A stretch of 64,000 nucleotides of DNA, taken from NCBI RefSeq assembly GCF_001632365.1, contig NW_024468527.1, forward strand, positions 204,440 to 268,439. The letters run 5' to 3'. The position numbers were made by a program, and so were the translations under genes. The notes under the pieces were generated by a model. The model saw only the letters and a list, made by a program, of their open reading frames with translations. It was not told the DNA's origin and did no database searches. The stretch is from Laetiporus sulphureus 93-53. Its lineage: Eukaryota > Basidiomycota > Agaricomycetes > Polyporales > Laetiporaceae. Shown piece after piece: positions 12,721-24,764 of the stretch; the stretch's first letter is position 1; each line of letters opens with the position of its first letter.

Positions 12721-15412
12721 ATGGCTGGGGTAGCAGCCGCGTTCATGCGTCTGAGCAGTGACAACATTGTGAGTGATCAGCCTTAGTCATCCACCATGCT
12801 TATGATCTGATTGCCCGTACAGGTGCAGTATCTCCTTGCTGATGTGCCAATCTTTTGTGTGGGGATCATGTCCCTCGGTATATTTACATTCTTTCTATTC
12901 ATGAAGCGAGCCGACGCGTAAGTCCCCGGTCTTACATCGATGAATCGATCATAACCTGTGCAACCACAGTCTCATCCTATGCCTACATCTGTCAATCATT
13001 GTCGCGTTCATATCTGCCATCCTGGATCTGGTCCAGCTGCTCGTGCGGGGCTCCGAGGCTGTGGACGATGCCCTTGATCTGACCTCCGTGACCGGGTTAA
13101 TCACCGTGCGCGAAGTGGGCTATGCATTGTCGTTCGGTCTGCGGTTCCTCTTCTTTTGGGGCTTTGTTGCGCAGCCTCCACCTGGCGAGGCTCGTTCGAT
13201 GGGTAATGTTAGACATAACGGCAGTTGGAACCGCTGGGGTGCCATAGGCATCGTGCTGGAGATATCCACATTGGCCTTGGTCTTGGTCGACCCGGTCCTC
13301 CAAGTCATCTACCGTGTCGTGACATCCCTCCACAAGATCGGTCCGTTATACGAGGTGGAGTCAGCCATCCAGGCTGTTTTGTCCGCTGTATTCATCCTGA
13401 AACTGTTGTTGAATTCCTGGGTGAGGTGGACTGTGAACGGAGATGTACCACCAACTCTTAAAACGATAGGGAACTATTCGGCCATGATCCTCGCACTCCT
13501 TATCAGTGCTCTGATTGGTATCGGTAATCTTGCCATGTGTGAGTGCGTCCTTCACGTCCAGGCTGTTAACCAACTTAATCGTCGACAGTCGAGTTTACAG
13601 AGACGGTACTCGGACGGTTCCTCCAGGCTGTCGAGCTGTACATAGTCATGGTGTACGTGCTCACGAGCGCTTTCTACCACCTACGCCGGCAATCCTGGCA
13701 CCGTGGCGCGCGCTCACCTCACGGCTCGAGAGATGTCAAGACCCGGAGCCCTTCACCCCAGATTACGGCTCCCGTAATAACATCCCCTGACCTGCTGCAA
13801 GTCGTAGGCCGCGATGTCCAGCTTGGGAGCCGGCGTCCATCGTTCATGCTGCGTACGTCTGCTGCCTCCCGTGTTTCTGAATGGCTCAACATTCGTCGAA
13901 TCTCGGATCGCTTAAGCGGGCATGTAACGCCTCCTGAAGAGATGGAGAAGGCCTCCTTGTGGAAACAAGACGAGGCGGAACGTGGCATTCCTCCCGAAGC
14001 ACGCGATGAACCTGGAAAGGTTCCCGATTCGGCCGTCGACGTCTATACCCCCACCGTCAGTGTTGCGCAACCCGCCCACGGCGCGCCTTGGCGTGATCCT
14101 CTAGAAACCACCATACTACCAATACTCGCCGTAGCCGAAAAATCACCTACAAGTGCTGGGTCGCGCCAGTATCCCGGCCATCCGCCACTGACGTCCAAGG
14201 TTTCCAATAGCTCGCTCATGCGAGCGGCTGCAGAGCGGCATCAGCAACAGCAGCAGCAGTCTGCTCAGTCTCCTGCTGCTTCTGAGAAGGTGGAGGAGGG
14301 GGTCTTATTGAAGCAACGGCGGGCGCCGGAACTGCCGAGATTGACGATTCCAGAGCCCGTGCATTCTCGCCACCCAACAATCGACACTCAACGTCCCGCG
14401 TCAGAAGCCTCTCGGTATAGCTCGGTATATGCTCCCCCTCTGACGGGCATAACTGAAGTCATCTCGGGCTTTGAATTACCAGCGAAGACTACCCAGCCGC
14501 CCGCCGCTGGCCATGTTGACTCTGGCTCCGCCCGATCATCATGTATCTCGGAGCTCATCCGCCAGCAGGCAGAATTGGACAAGTCGATCGCTGCGCTGCG
14601 GTTGTTCTCACCGACTGACGAGACTCCCAACACGCGACGATTAGCTGTTGTTGGTCAAGGACAGGATGGGTCAGAAGCTAGGATTACGCGTTCGACGCAG
14701 AGCGACCTGTCGTTGAGCAACTTCCCGGAGCCGCCTTGGGGGCGCGCCAGCGGGACGTCGGAGATTGCTGTGCTGACTCCAGAGGTGCCTGCTGGAACGA
14801 CTAAGATGGGGGAAGCTGAAGCAGCCGCTGTGGCCTCTCTGCCTGAGCGACGCATCTCCGGCGCCATGCTCATGGTGCCGGATGCGAATCCTCTTCGCGA
14901 CAAGGAGAGGTCTTCAAGACTCGACATGGAGGCTGCCATCCTGTCCAGCAGGAACCGGGTTGACTCTGGAGGGACTCAATACGAGATCACGTCCTTCATT
15001 GGTAGTAAGTGGTCAATTTCCATTACATCGGGGAGTGCTCACAATCTGCTTTAACGCAGGATTGACGCACCCAGATCAGTATGAGCAGGGCTCGTTCGCG
15101 TCATCGATTCTCAACCGCTCGCATGATGGACCGCTTGTTCCCCCTCAATTCCCTGGCTTCCGTGGCAGGACAGACAGCCTCGAGTCGGCGCGTAGTATTC
15201 ACTCTTTGGTCCAAGCTGTGACGAGCGATATCGTAACTGGACCACCATCGGATAGGATTCCAATTAATGGGTCCCCGTCGCCACCTGTAGCGGCGCGGGG
15301 CTACGTTGCCCGCGACCAACGATTCAGCAAGCGTGTCGGGTTGCCGCCGAGGCCTCGTATAACAGCGCAGGACACGGTAGTGCCTACTTCGGAGGATCCC
15401 GGATTCTCGTGA
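12721..15412 (+). CDS. Multi-pass membrane protein with long Ser-rich tail, function unknown
   Basis: Five exons, 12721-12768, 12823-12917, 12970-13538, 13589-15004 and 15060-15412, give 826 residues. The first ~290 residues contain about seven hydrophobic segments, for example around CVGIMSLGIFTFFLF, LSIIVAFISAILDLVQLL, FGLRFLFFWGFVA, IGIVLEISTLALVLVD and MILALLISALIGIGNLAM. The layout resembles a seven-transmembrane protein. The remaining ~530 residues are low-complexity and Ser/Pro-rich, with a short Gln run (HQQQQQQ). That is typical of a cytoplasmic tail carrying regulatory phosphorylation sites. I do not recognise the family; a sensor or GPCR-like role is only suggested by topology. The splice before the last exon (ATTGGTA to GATTGACG) is phase-consistent. 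Confidence 0.8.
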
Positions 15413-18363
15413 TAGAATGTAACATTTGTTATCCTCGCCGGTCAAGTTCGTTCATTCGTTTCACTTTCGGTATTTCAGTATATATTGAACGGGATGGACG
15501 CCTGCAGACGCATTGTCTTTGATTCCTTGTGTGTTGCGCTGAAGTTGTGATAGCCGACAACGCTCGGCTTTGCTGTACCGCTGGACCTCGCTGGCCACCG
15601 TACGTGTACTATTACACTTTCGTTTGTTTCCTACCATAAGTTTGGCTGCAAAAATCGGATGATTCAAATTGGCTCCTGATCTCGTGACCTTTCTTACCCG
15701 GCACGTGCTCTCTAACGCGCGACGCGTCTGACCGCGATCTTCTCGGCGCCAAATTCCTTCGATCGTACTCGTTCCATCACTCCCACCGGCAATCTTCCCC
15801 CAAATGCGCTTCTCCTTCACGGATCTCCATCTTCTTGCTTCTCATATACAAATTTGATTGCTGCCGCGACATTTTGGTAGGAGGGATAGGCGGTAGCATC
15901 TCGCGCTACCGCTGCCAGCGGTCCTGCAGTTCGAGGCTTCCGCTCTCCACGTGAGCGTCTCGGTAGCTCTGACACGTCGCCGTTGGATATTCTGTAGCCG
16001 GTGTGCTACAGGCTTTTCCCAGCGGTGTCATGAGCGACCTGCAAAGCGGCATTGTACGGCGATGTGCAGCGCACAGTTACTGCGAGGTGAGCCCTTGACA
16101 GAAAGTGATGATTAGTATCATGATTAATCTATGATCCACATTCAGGTGCGATGTGAATGTGTGAATCTATCCTGTGCTCAGGGTGTTCATATGTCAGCTG
16201 CTGGAGTGCCATGTTATGGGATTCTGTGCGATGTTTGAGTACATACTCGGCGTGAACGATGAGCAATACACAGCTTTGTGTTGTAATTTCAAAGACTGCA
16301 TCGATTCTGCGTGCGAGTGACTTCAACGACAAGACTCTTGCAAGCACAACTCCATGGGAATGCGTGCAAGAGGAAGATGTCCGTTCAAGCCGACTACAGA
16401 GACAGTCTTCAAGCAGCGGCATGCGTGTGATCAAGTCAAACACTCCGACAATGTGTTATTTTGTGCCAGACTCCAAGATCTTCCACGAAGACACCTCAGC
16501 TGCACGAATCTTCCGCCCCAAGACAGCAAGCACGCTTCACTCAAGATCGTACATTGCGCCTGCGTGGGTGATGTGAAACTCTCAAGATGCCGTGTATCGT
16601 TCCCCAAGAGGGAATTCATACTTCACAAAACCGTCCGACAAGATGTTATTGAACGCAAAGTGGAAGATTCGCCAGGACCGATATACTCAGTGAATGCAAC
16701 TGGATTATGGCTGTCGGAACAGAATACGCAAAAGATGCTACGAACACGGTCTCTATGCCAGAAGCAAATGCAGTACGACCGCACAAGCGTTTGAACAGCA
16801 AATTTACGGACGCCGAGATCTGACGAGAATGAGCACAAACCTCAGTCCAACAAGCACGCCAGACTCAATCGCAAATAGGAACGCAAGTATATCAGCATTT
16901 CGTCGTATTATAAGCGAACAGCAAATTTGTAGCAAGACGCACGAAACAGGTTTTACGCAAACATCTACCGAGGGACGATTACGCCTAAAGACACCACGAT
17001 GCGCCAAGGTCTGCTTGAAGCGACCCTTCCTTCTGCATGAATTCGAACCATGTGCATTTTGGCCTCATGGTCGCAACGGTCCAGCAATGCAGCCAGCCCA
17101 CAGCTTGAACGCGTGCCTTCTGATATGTTCAATTGACTACAGCAAAGACGATTGCCGTGAAAACACGTCGGTCAGCTGGAAACTGCACGAACGAATTAGC
17201 GGAGTCATATGGTCGCACTGGCGATGGAATAGTTGTGCAAGCGGGGGAGTGTTGAGCGGGCGTCAAGGCGCTGTATACTGTCAAGACCGACGGCGTCAAG
17301 CGCATCCAAATCCGAGAGCAAGACGTTGTCATCCTGGCTGTCTCCACCACCAAGGATACTGACCTTCTATGTTCCTTAAGTGACTTCTTGCGCTTCGCCT
17401 CAACCTCCAAGTCGCTTCAGTTGATTGCTCGTACGGCCTGTAGAGGAGCGGAGCCAGCCACAAGGCGTCCCGGTTTTCGCTATTATCACAGCCTGCGTTT
17501 GTGATTTGAATGCTTGGTGGCCGTAGCAATCAGCAGATGAAGTGATCGGCAAAGTTGATCAGCAAAACAAGAACATTCAAGAGTCAATGGAAGCCTGTTC
17601 AAAACGTCGGATGCCTAGAGATGCTCAAGGAACTGGATCCGAGTATTGCCTAAATGTGCTGCATCCCCAATTGGTGGCTATTGCTTCGTTCAGTGGAGGA
17701 TGACAAGGAAGCGTCGCAGACTAGGATTCGACTCGTCGTAGAGGAGCAAGCTGCGAAGCAGGCTGCGAAGAAGCGGCGTATCTCTTCCCGTTTTTGGCGG
17801 GAGTACCGCCCGTATAAAATCGGACACAGACACCGTCGCGGCGACGCGACCTCTCATTTTTGCTTCCGCGATCCTCTGAATTTGCTTCCGTGACAGTCCA
17901 TAGTTGCGATCTCTGGCTTGGTGCTTGGTTTCTCTTTCTCTGGCTGCAGAATGTGGCACTGGGTAGGTCGAAAAAGTTGACGTCGACCAAGATCATGGAA
18001 ACCACCGGCGATATCAATGCGGGCGACATTGACATCTCCAAGCGCTCCTGCTGTGAGTCCAACACAACGCACTCGACGGTCCGATAGGATGGCATGGAGT
18101 TGATCTGCTTTCCATGAAGCATATGTATCTGCAGAGGGTATACAGTTGCTTCTGCGTGGCATCGCTGTGGACGACATCTCTATGTGTGCGCGACTCCGCG
18201 AGCGGCATTGGCTTTATCACGCTTCTTGACAGCAGGTCACAAGGGCGCATCCGAGCTTTAAAGACTGTAAGCAATTTCTCCTGCTCCAAGGCTGATTTTT
18301 CTGCTTGGTAGACCGTACCTCGCTCGTCGACGACCCCGCCAATGCGTGGGCCATCACGGCTCC

Positions 18364-18423
18364 GTGACAGTGACAGGGCGGGCACTCTGTCACGAGTAAC
18401 AAAGCGTCACGTCACCAAGTCAC
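18364..18423. repeat. Cluster of GTGAC/GTCAC pentamers
   Basis: Two GTGAC copies (18364, 18370) are followed by four GTCAC copies (18389, 18406, 18411, 18419) within 60 bp, so the cluster has dyad character. The sites resemble half-sites of CRE/ATF-type palindromes. No gene start lies close by, so any role is unknown. Confidence 0.4.
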
Positions 18424-19145
18424 AGACGGAAGCGCCCATCAGGCAAGTGGCCGTTGATTCTGGTCAGGGAGTCGGAATGCCTGATGAATCCGTATGGAAT
18501 ATGCTGTTCTGCGGGGAAATGCATCAGAAGTGATGAACGAACCAGCTCGTCAACGTGAACGAACCCCCTGCCAAATGTTATCGTCTAACCTGACGTTCAA
18601 CCAGCAAAGTGGAGGACTTGCCAGGTTGCGGTGTTCCTCACAACTACTTTAACACGCTATGCAGAGTGCCAGAACGCTCCCCCTGATCCCCCACATGAAG
18701 GACAATGCATCAAGCGCGCACTGTCGTCTTCAGCTTTACGTTCGAACGTCCACGTCTGACGCAGCGAGCCTGCACTTTGTCCACCCGCCGAGAACCGTGC
18801 ATCTTATACGTCTGGAGAGACGGAAAGATGCATGACCGCCACGACGCACCTCTCGTAGTCGAGACGGCCTTGGGCTACAGTAGTCGCAGAAGATCCGCTC
18901 TTTTCAAAGAGCACGGAGTACATTCCGATGGATTCCACCAACGGCATCACGGTTCATGTGCTAGCCATCAGGGATTCATGCGATTGAACATTGGTGCTTC
19001 GCGACTTCTGCAGTTGGCCACGGTCTCTGAAACATCGTCTCCTCTCATATCGCCCCCCTTTGCAGCAAGGTTTTCCGCCATATGCAAGAGATCTCCTAGT
19101 TGAAGGCACTCACAGGAGATCCATGATCCTGCTGAACAAACTTCG

Positions 19146-19595
19146 ATGGATTTCCAGCCGCTATATCCTCCAGCAGAATTCGACGAGTACGGCGACGACG
19201 ATCATGCCCCAGAAATCAAAATCTCAACGCAAACGTCACCTAGGCCATTCTCAGAATACGGCAGCATAAGCTCAGTGATGTTGGAAGCCATTTTGAGCAA
19301 GGAACCAGCCAGCCGAGATCGTCGTGGGAGTAGCCGTGGCGCGACAAGCGAGAAGGCACAAAGCCGCGTCCCCGTGTGCCACCACTCGACCCAATTGTCG
19401 CAGGTGACCATTATCAACTGTGCTTTTTATTCCTGCTTTTTCCCCTGCTCGCATTGATGTACATCCAAAAACTCTCCATCCCTATCTGAGCACCTTCTTG
19501 ATCCCCCCAAATACCAGCTCCCAACTGCCAGTCGACATACGCTCGCCGCCATCCGCCTTCGTACGAACTCGCCAGTGTGGCACACGAATCACTAA
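19146..19595 (+). CDS. Possible small two-exon hypothetical protein
   Basis: An ATG at 19146 opens 86 codons with a protein-like acidic/Ser-rich start (MDFQPLYPPAEFDEYGDDD). A GT donor at 19404 and an AG at 19516-19517 join it in phase to 25 more codons ending at 19595 (111 residues in total). The intron would be 114 nt, longer than its neighbours. There is no domain and no homology that I recognise. It could be a chance frame in a gene-poor region. Confidence 0.22.
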
Positions 19596-21166
19596 ATCAC
19601 TAGTTGGTTGAATCGACTACTCTGAAGGCTTCCTATCTTGAATGCCCGCATCGCGCCGCTTCCTCGCACCTCCCTTCCAACCACAAGTTTCCCCTTGCCT
19701 CCCTCGCTGCTCGATAATGCATGTCAGTCCTCGTCGTAATCCCAGTTAGACGCAATAGCCCAAATGGCTGCTGGATAGCTCTCGATTTATCGGGAAAAAC
19801 ACACTATGCAGCCACCATATTCTCTCTCCATCTTCCAGCTCACCTACTGCCACTCTATCGCGTTTTTCAACCGCATCTCGCGCAATGTTCCAGACTGGGC
19901 GGTTCGCATCAAGCCACGAGAGTCACGGTGGCGAGGAACCAGTGCGATATTAGCTGAGAAGCTGAGAGTGTTCAAGCTGTACGAGGACAGATGTGTTATG
20001 AGCTTTCCGCTGATTGTCAGCGATGGTAACCTTCTTCTTGCTTACGAGTTCTGCGTGCTATTGACGTGGACTGTACCAGAGTCTGCAGATGTGTTTTATA
20101 CGTTCAAACACATCTGCCAATGGTTCGTTGACTTTCAGTGGCAGCCCACTGTACCGAAAGGACATGGGCACTCCTCATTCTTCGGCAGGCACTAGTGGCT
20201 AGGCCCACACTGTGCCGGCTTTTCGTGACATCAGGAAACGCTTCTTGTGCGAGCATATGCTCACTCCGCACGTCAAGGCATGTTGCCGCCATTCGTTTAT
20301 GCTCAATTCATTTTGACTGGTTTCTGCATCGATGTAGACGAGTGCATTACCTCAAGATTTGGTCAAGACCAGTCGAAAGCTAATCCGCATATTGTGGTTG
20401 GATCAAAGTAAGTAAACTTGAAGTTTGAACGGCCGATAGAGTGTCGAATGATGTGATGTGCTGCTTTTAGACCCTCCTTCCCGAAGATGGATCTCAAGAC
20501 TACCCTGGCATTTTTTGCCAGAGCTATTGTGACCGGATCGCGGTAAGTAGAATTCGTATGAGTAATTCAGCAGCCGATTGATGTGCATTGTGATCTCATA
20601 TGACGCGCCTGATATCGAAGGATTGGAGGATATGATGGGACAGGATGGGACGCGATTGGGAATGTAGAAAGAACGGGTGAAATCAAAACAGTATAAACAA
20701 ATCGTGTGCCGCGAGACTGATCTCAACGGTCTTGAACCTTGCAAACATGGATTGAGAATATGTCCCCAGTCGCATTCGCGAATAAGGGATTACATGCTCG
20801 ACATATCAGACTGACCATCAATTCTTACCGTGACATACAGCCACAGAACTTTGGAAGATGGCTTGCTGTGATCCTGACCGGTCCCATGCACATACCTGGG
20901 CTCGCGAGTTGTTTCTGACAAATTGAGGGAGAAGTGAAGACGTGAGTTCTCTGTATTTACTGTTGATACTCGTTCTTTTGTAAACATCATCATGAATCAA
21001 CGCGCAACCATGGCCCACTGCTCTCAATACATCGCTCGCGCCGTTACAATTTCTGGACGAGTTCACAGTAGATAGCTGGCAGTGCATGTACGTGCTTTAA
21101 ATCCAGTACTCAGTTGAACATGCCGGCGGTAAAGGCCACGCTGTGTCCACCGTGCCCCCGCGCCTC

Positions 21167-21190
21167 CGTGACGTCACGCGAACTATATAA
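21167..21190 (+). promoter_or_regulatory. CRE-like palindrome and TATA box of the DnaJ gene
   Basis: A perfect 12-bp palindrome CGTGACGTCACG (21167-21178) contains the ATF/CREB core TGACGTCA. A TATA-like stretch (CTATATAA, about 21184-21190) follows at once. The DnaJ start codon is 50 bp further on, a compact promoter with a short leader. Confidence 0.6.
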
Positions 21191-21240
21191 CGGCGTGCGC
21201 TGCGTGCGCATACGGCGTGTCTTCCTCGCCACTGCTCACG

Positions 21241-22105
21241 ATGTCCGCGTTCCCCGACTACTACAAACTGCTAGGTGTCTCGCAGACAGCATCAACAGAT
21301 GAGATAAGACGAGCGTACAAGCTCGAATCTCTGAGGTATGTTTATCATAACAGACCTACAGCGCCCCTCTCTCAACCGTATAGTTCCGCAGGACACACCC
21401 AGATAGACTGACACAGGCAACTCCGGCAGAGAAGAAAGCAGCCACAGAGAAGTTCCAGGTAAGGGGCTCAACGATAATAGCGGTCGCTATGAAACTCAGC
21501 CCCTTCGCTCCAGGCTGTGGCAGATGCGTACTATATCCTCTCTGATTCAACCAGGCGCAAGGAGTACGATATGTTATACAAGACGCGGGGTCCACAAGAG
21601 AGGACGACCGATCCGCATGCTTCCGCAAGTTGGTTCTCCGCATTCGCAAGTGTGTTCGGCGGTGGCACTCCTGCATCTGGGGCGGGAGCCACAGAGCAGG
21701 AACCCGATGCGAATAATATCTTCGCGGATGTCTTTGACGAGGTGCGCGCGATGAGCTCATCAAGGATTATTCTTCTAACAACCTCTGTAGCTCCTGCGTC
21801 CAGAAGTACAGCGGCGTGCTCCTTGGTTCGCATGGCTGGGCGGAATTTGTGGCGCAGGCGTTGGCTTCATAGTTGCGAATGTCCCTGGGCTGATGGTCGG
21901 TGCGTACGCTGGCAACCGCTTGGGTGCCATCAGAGACGCGAAAGGCAAGAGCGTCGCTTCCGTTTTCGCCCAGTTAGGCAGCAATCAGAAAGCAGAGGTG
22001 CGGACCAATTTATGGAGATAGATGATTGTGTTGATGCATCGTTCTTCCCAGATTTTACGCGCTCTAGCTACGAAGGTGCTCGGCGCCGCTGCAAATTCCT
22101 TCTGA
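21241..22105 (+). CDS. J-domain (DnaJ/Hsp40) co-chaperone with C-terminal glycine-zipper-like helix
   Basis: Five exons, 21241-21335, 21392-21458, 21514-21741, 21791-21997 and 22052-22105, give 216 residues. The N-terminus is a full J domain: DYYKLLGVSQTASTDEIRRAY, then the HPD triad (the intron splits LR from THPDR), then FQAVADAYYILSDSTRRKEYD. By family knowledge the HPD loop stimulates Hsp70 ATPase. After a variable linker the C-terminus has an Ala/Gly-rich helix (GGICGAGVGFIVANVPGLMVGAYAGN), which could insert in or lie on a membrane. I infer a type III (C-class) Hsp40; the Hsp70 partner and location are unknown. The in-frame GTG upstream at 21217 is not used as a start here because the ATG at 21241 is well placed after the TATA box. 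Confidence 0.85.
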
Positions 22106-22877
22106 GCCAGCTTGCTTGGACATAGGACAGCTTGAGATTGATACCATTCGCTTTTGATACCGTCTGATTAGCGGGTCTATAAATTATTTACTTCTCAACG
22201 GGAAGGTTGTGCATATATACACGGATCGCTAGTCTTTCTGGATCGAGGCTGAAAGAAAGCTGAAGCTTGAGCTTAAGTCCGGGCGGGGTTCGAGAACGAC
22301 GGGGTATGCCATATATGGTGCGAGTCCTCCGCGTTGAGAAGCCACACACGATGATTCGGGTGCAGTGCTGTCGTTAACCTCAGGCCAACTTGCGGAGAGT
22401 TATCCCGCGCGTTTCTCGCAATCTGACCTTCTTCGTAGACAACTTGCTCTGGATCAGTAGAACTGCGCAGTATGCGATCTGCATCCCATCAAGCTGCTCA
22501 GCGCCAAGGTAAGCTTCTACCAGTCTGTATTGTGCAATGCAATCGACGGTTACACGTGTCACGGCCGCAGCAAGCAGTGGGAGGGCGAGCTGCCTGCCTC
22601 CCGGCGCCCCGACACGCCCGCGATTTCTCGGTACGATGCGTATTTACGTGTTTCTGCTGGTTGAATGACCGTCGCGTCCGGGATCGTGCCACGTAGAACG
22701 CATTTTGAATCCGTATCTCGAGCAAAGTGCGTAGTTGTCGGCGAATAGCTCATTGCGCGTCGCTGAGCTCTTGTGCTCTACCGCGTCGTTAGAACGCTCC
22801 GTTGCGCTGGCATCTGGTAAAGCGCCCTCCGAGACGGCGAGCACGCGCCTGGCATCTGCTTGTAAGCCGACCGTGTC
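22106..22877. other. Intergenic, no gene seen
   Basis: About 770 bp separate the DnaJ stop from the TATA box of the next gene. Overlapping short frames on both strands look like shadows. Confidence 0.45.
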
Positions 22878-22885
22878 TATAAATA
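22878..22885 (+). promoter_or_regulatory. TATA box (TATAAATA)
   Basis: TATAAATA lies 30 bp before the ATG at 22908 and 57 bp before the in-frame ATG at 22935. The spacing suggests transcription begins around 22908, which would favour the second ATG as the true start. Confidence 0.5.
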
Positions 22886-22907
22886 TGGACGCACCCACAT
22901 TCTATCA

Positions 22908-24024
22908 ATGACAGCACAGCCTCTTCATAGTGAAATGGCCGAGGGAACAAGTGCGCCTGTGATTAATAACAAACCGATCAGCCGCAGGCAGCCCACCAGC
23001 GCTTCGCCGACCATCCCATGGGACGCATGGGACACATGGAAACGCGTGAGGACGTCATCTCCGGAGCCTCAACCCCATGGGTGGACTTTAAGGGAAAGGC
23101 AGTCCACTGAAGGACGCGCGATGCCCACCTTGGGGTTGTTGACGCCCGTGCCTTCCCATCGTTCGGAGGCCGATGGTACAACCGAGAATAATGAGGACAG
23201 TTCCTACGCTACCGCCGCCGAGAGTTTGGGAGAGGGAAAAGGCAAGGCGAGAGCTCGGGAGGGTGATAGTCCGAATATAGCTGCGGCCCCGTGTGACACA
23301 GGCGGAGGGAGAGCCCATGAGTCACACCCGTCTACCCACGCCGATCTGGTAGGCCCGCCATTGGGCGGGGCTGATCCTGCATCCTTTGATCCAGAGGTAT
23401 CGGTGGAGTCATTGATGGAGGAGGAGACAGAATGGGAGGAAGAACAGTCAGGATCCGAGGCCAGTTTCTACCTCCTCGACGTTCCAGATGTGGCAAGCCT
23501 GAACGGACTAGCAACCGAGACGTTCTCATTCGCCAACAGCAGTTTCAAAGGATCTACAAGCCTATATCTCCCACCTGGGGTCCGTCAGCTCGTCGAGGGT
23601 CAGTCCAAAGCTCCGCATCTTCATAAATACCAGGAATAGAGTTTGACAGAAATAACCCACAGGGATGAGAGGGACGTTGAAGCTTGAACGGAAGGCGCGC
23701 CGCAGGGCTGAAAAACGCCTCGCCGAAGAAGTGGAGCGACGCATCACGGCCGAGCGCAACGCTACTCAGCTCGCGCATCAGAACCGGTTCCTCGAGAGTG
23801 AAACGCGCATCTGGGCGAGTGCTACCGCCGACACTTTCGCGTCACAGATTGTGGATCGACTCACAATTTTACACGAGTTGGACCCGGGTATCGCATCTCA
23901 GGCGGATCAGGGTCCGCCTGCCGATGAAGCTGGGATCTCGGAGCGTTCTCTGAGCGCCCTGCTCGCAGGCCCGGGAACCCACGCAGACATGGTGCTAGAC
24001 TCCATAGAAGAAATGCTCGCGTGA
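22908..24024 (+). CDS. Hypothetical protein with C-terminal coiled coil
   Basis: Two exons, 22908-23598 and 23663-24024, joined in phase (VEG to MRGTLKLE) give 350 residues. If translation starts at Met10 (22935), as the very close TATA box suggests, the protein is 341 residues. The first 220 residues are disordered and acidic, with a strongly acidic stretch (MEEETEWEEEQS). The second exon starts a basic-acidic helix (KLERKARRRAEKRLAEEVERR) typical of a coiled coil, then ends in a helix-prone tail. I do not recognise a family and cannot give a function. Confidence 0.7.
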
Positions 24025-24764
24025 GTTTGAGGACGCATGGGTTTAAGGTCCTGAAACGTGCGAGTGGTCAGTAAGCATTGTGTGGCGTTTTAGTGAGAAT
24101 AGTATGAGATGCTTACCATTTCTGTGCTCCTTGTGCGTTACTAGCCGCCCAATGAACTCCCGTACAATTGCAAACGTTCGAAAGTACTTCCGTTGGGGAG
24201 AGCGGGATCTATGAATGGAATGAATCAAGCAGATTGGCATTTCAGTGGGAAGGAACGCAGCGACTTGAATAGTCATGTATTTTTAAGATGTGATCCGTGC
24301 TTCAATGGGACAATCGTCACGACTGAGTCTGGAAGATATACAACTGTTTTGATTGTCATTTCGAGTCCAGTAGTCTGTGTTAGACGATCCTTGCCAGAAG
24401 CTACCTACAGAGTGCAACAATTCAACGAGAAGGGCAAAAAAGAAAATGGAGGCGCACGGACGGCCAATACGCGAGACAACCCGAAGTCTATCGTGATACA
24501 CACATTACTTTACACATTAAATAGATGAGGATAAACAAGGCAGTCTCGGGGTATGATACAGTTAATTTGACCAAAGAAAAGAGGAATAACGCATGTCCTT
24601 GGATATAGCACATTTGATTTTGTGGATATGATAATGCAAGACGGTTATCCTTCATAGCCTTCGGGGCCATGTTCGTGGATGTGATGATGGGATGCGATGA
24701 CGATGAGATCGGAAAACTGGACATTTGCATGCATGTTTTGTTACGAGGTTCGTGGCGCTTTACC
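24025..24764. other. Intergenic, convergent 3' flanks
   Basis: A 740-bp AT-richer region lies between two convergent stops. No gene or repeat was recognised. Confidence 0.5.

Larger units (their letters stand above)
15413..21166. other. Gene-poor 5.8-kb interval
   Basis: No recognisable gene, RNA or intact transposon was found. Scattered short frames lack domain signals. One plus frame around 17151-17440 runs for about 95 codons with a single TGA and reads like a decayed coding stretch (IQIREQDVVILAVSTTKDTD), but I could not identify it. A weak two-exon model at 19146-19595 is listed separately. A cluster of GTGAC/GTCAC pentamers lies at 18364-18423. Confidence 0.4.

Noticed and set aside
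15461..15820. 119-codon minus-strand frame rich in Arg/Lys
   Set aside because: No recognisable motif and no splice partners. A single frame of this length is expected by chance in GC-rich DNA.
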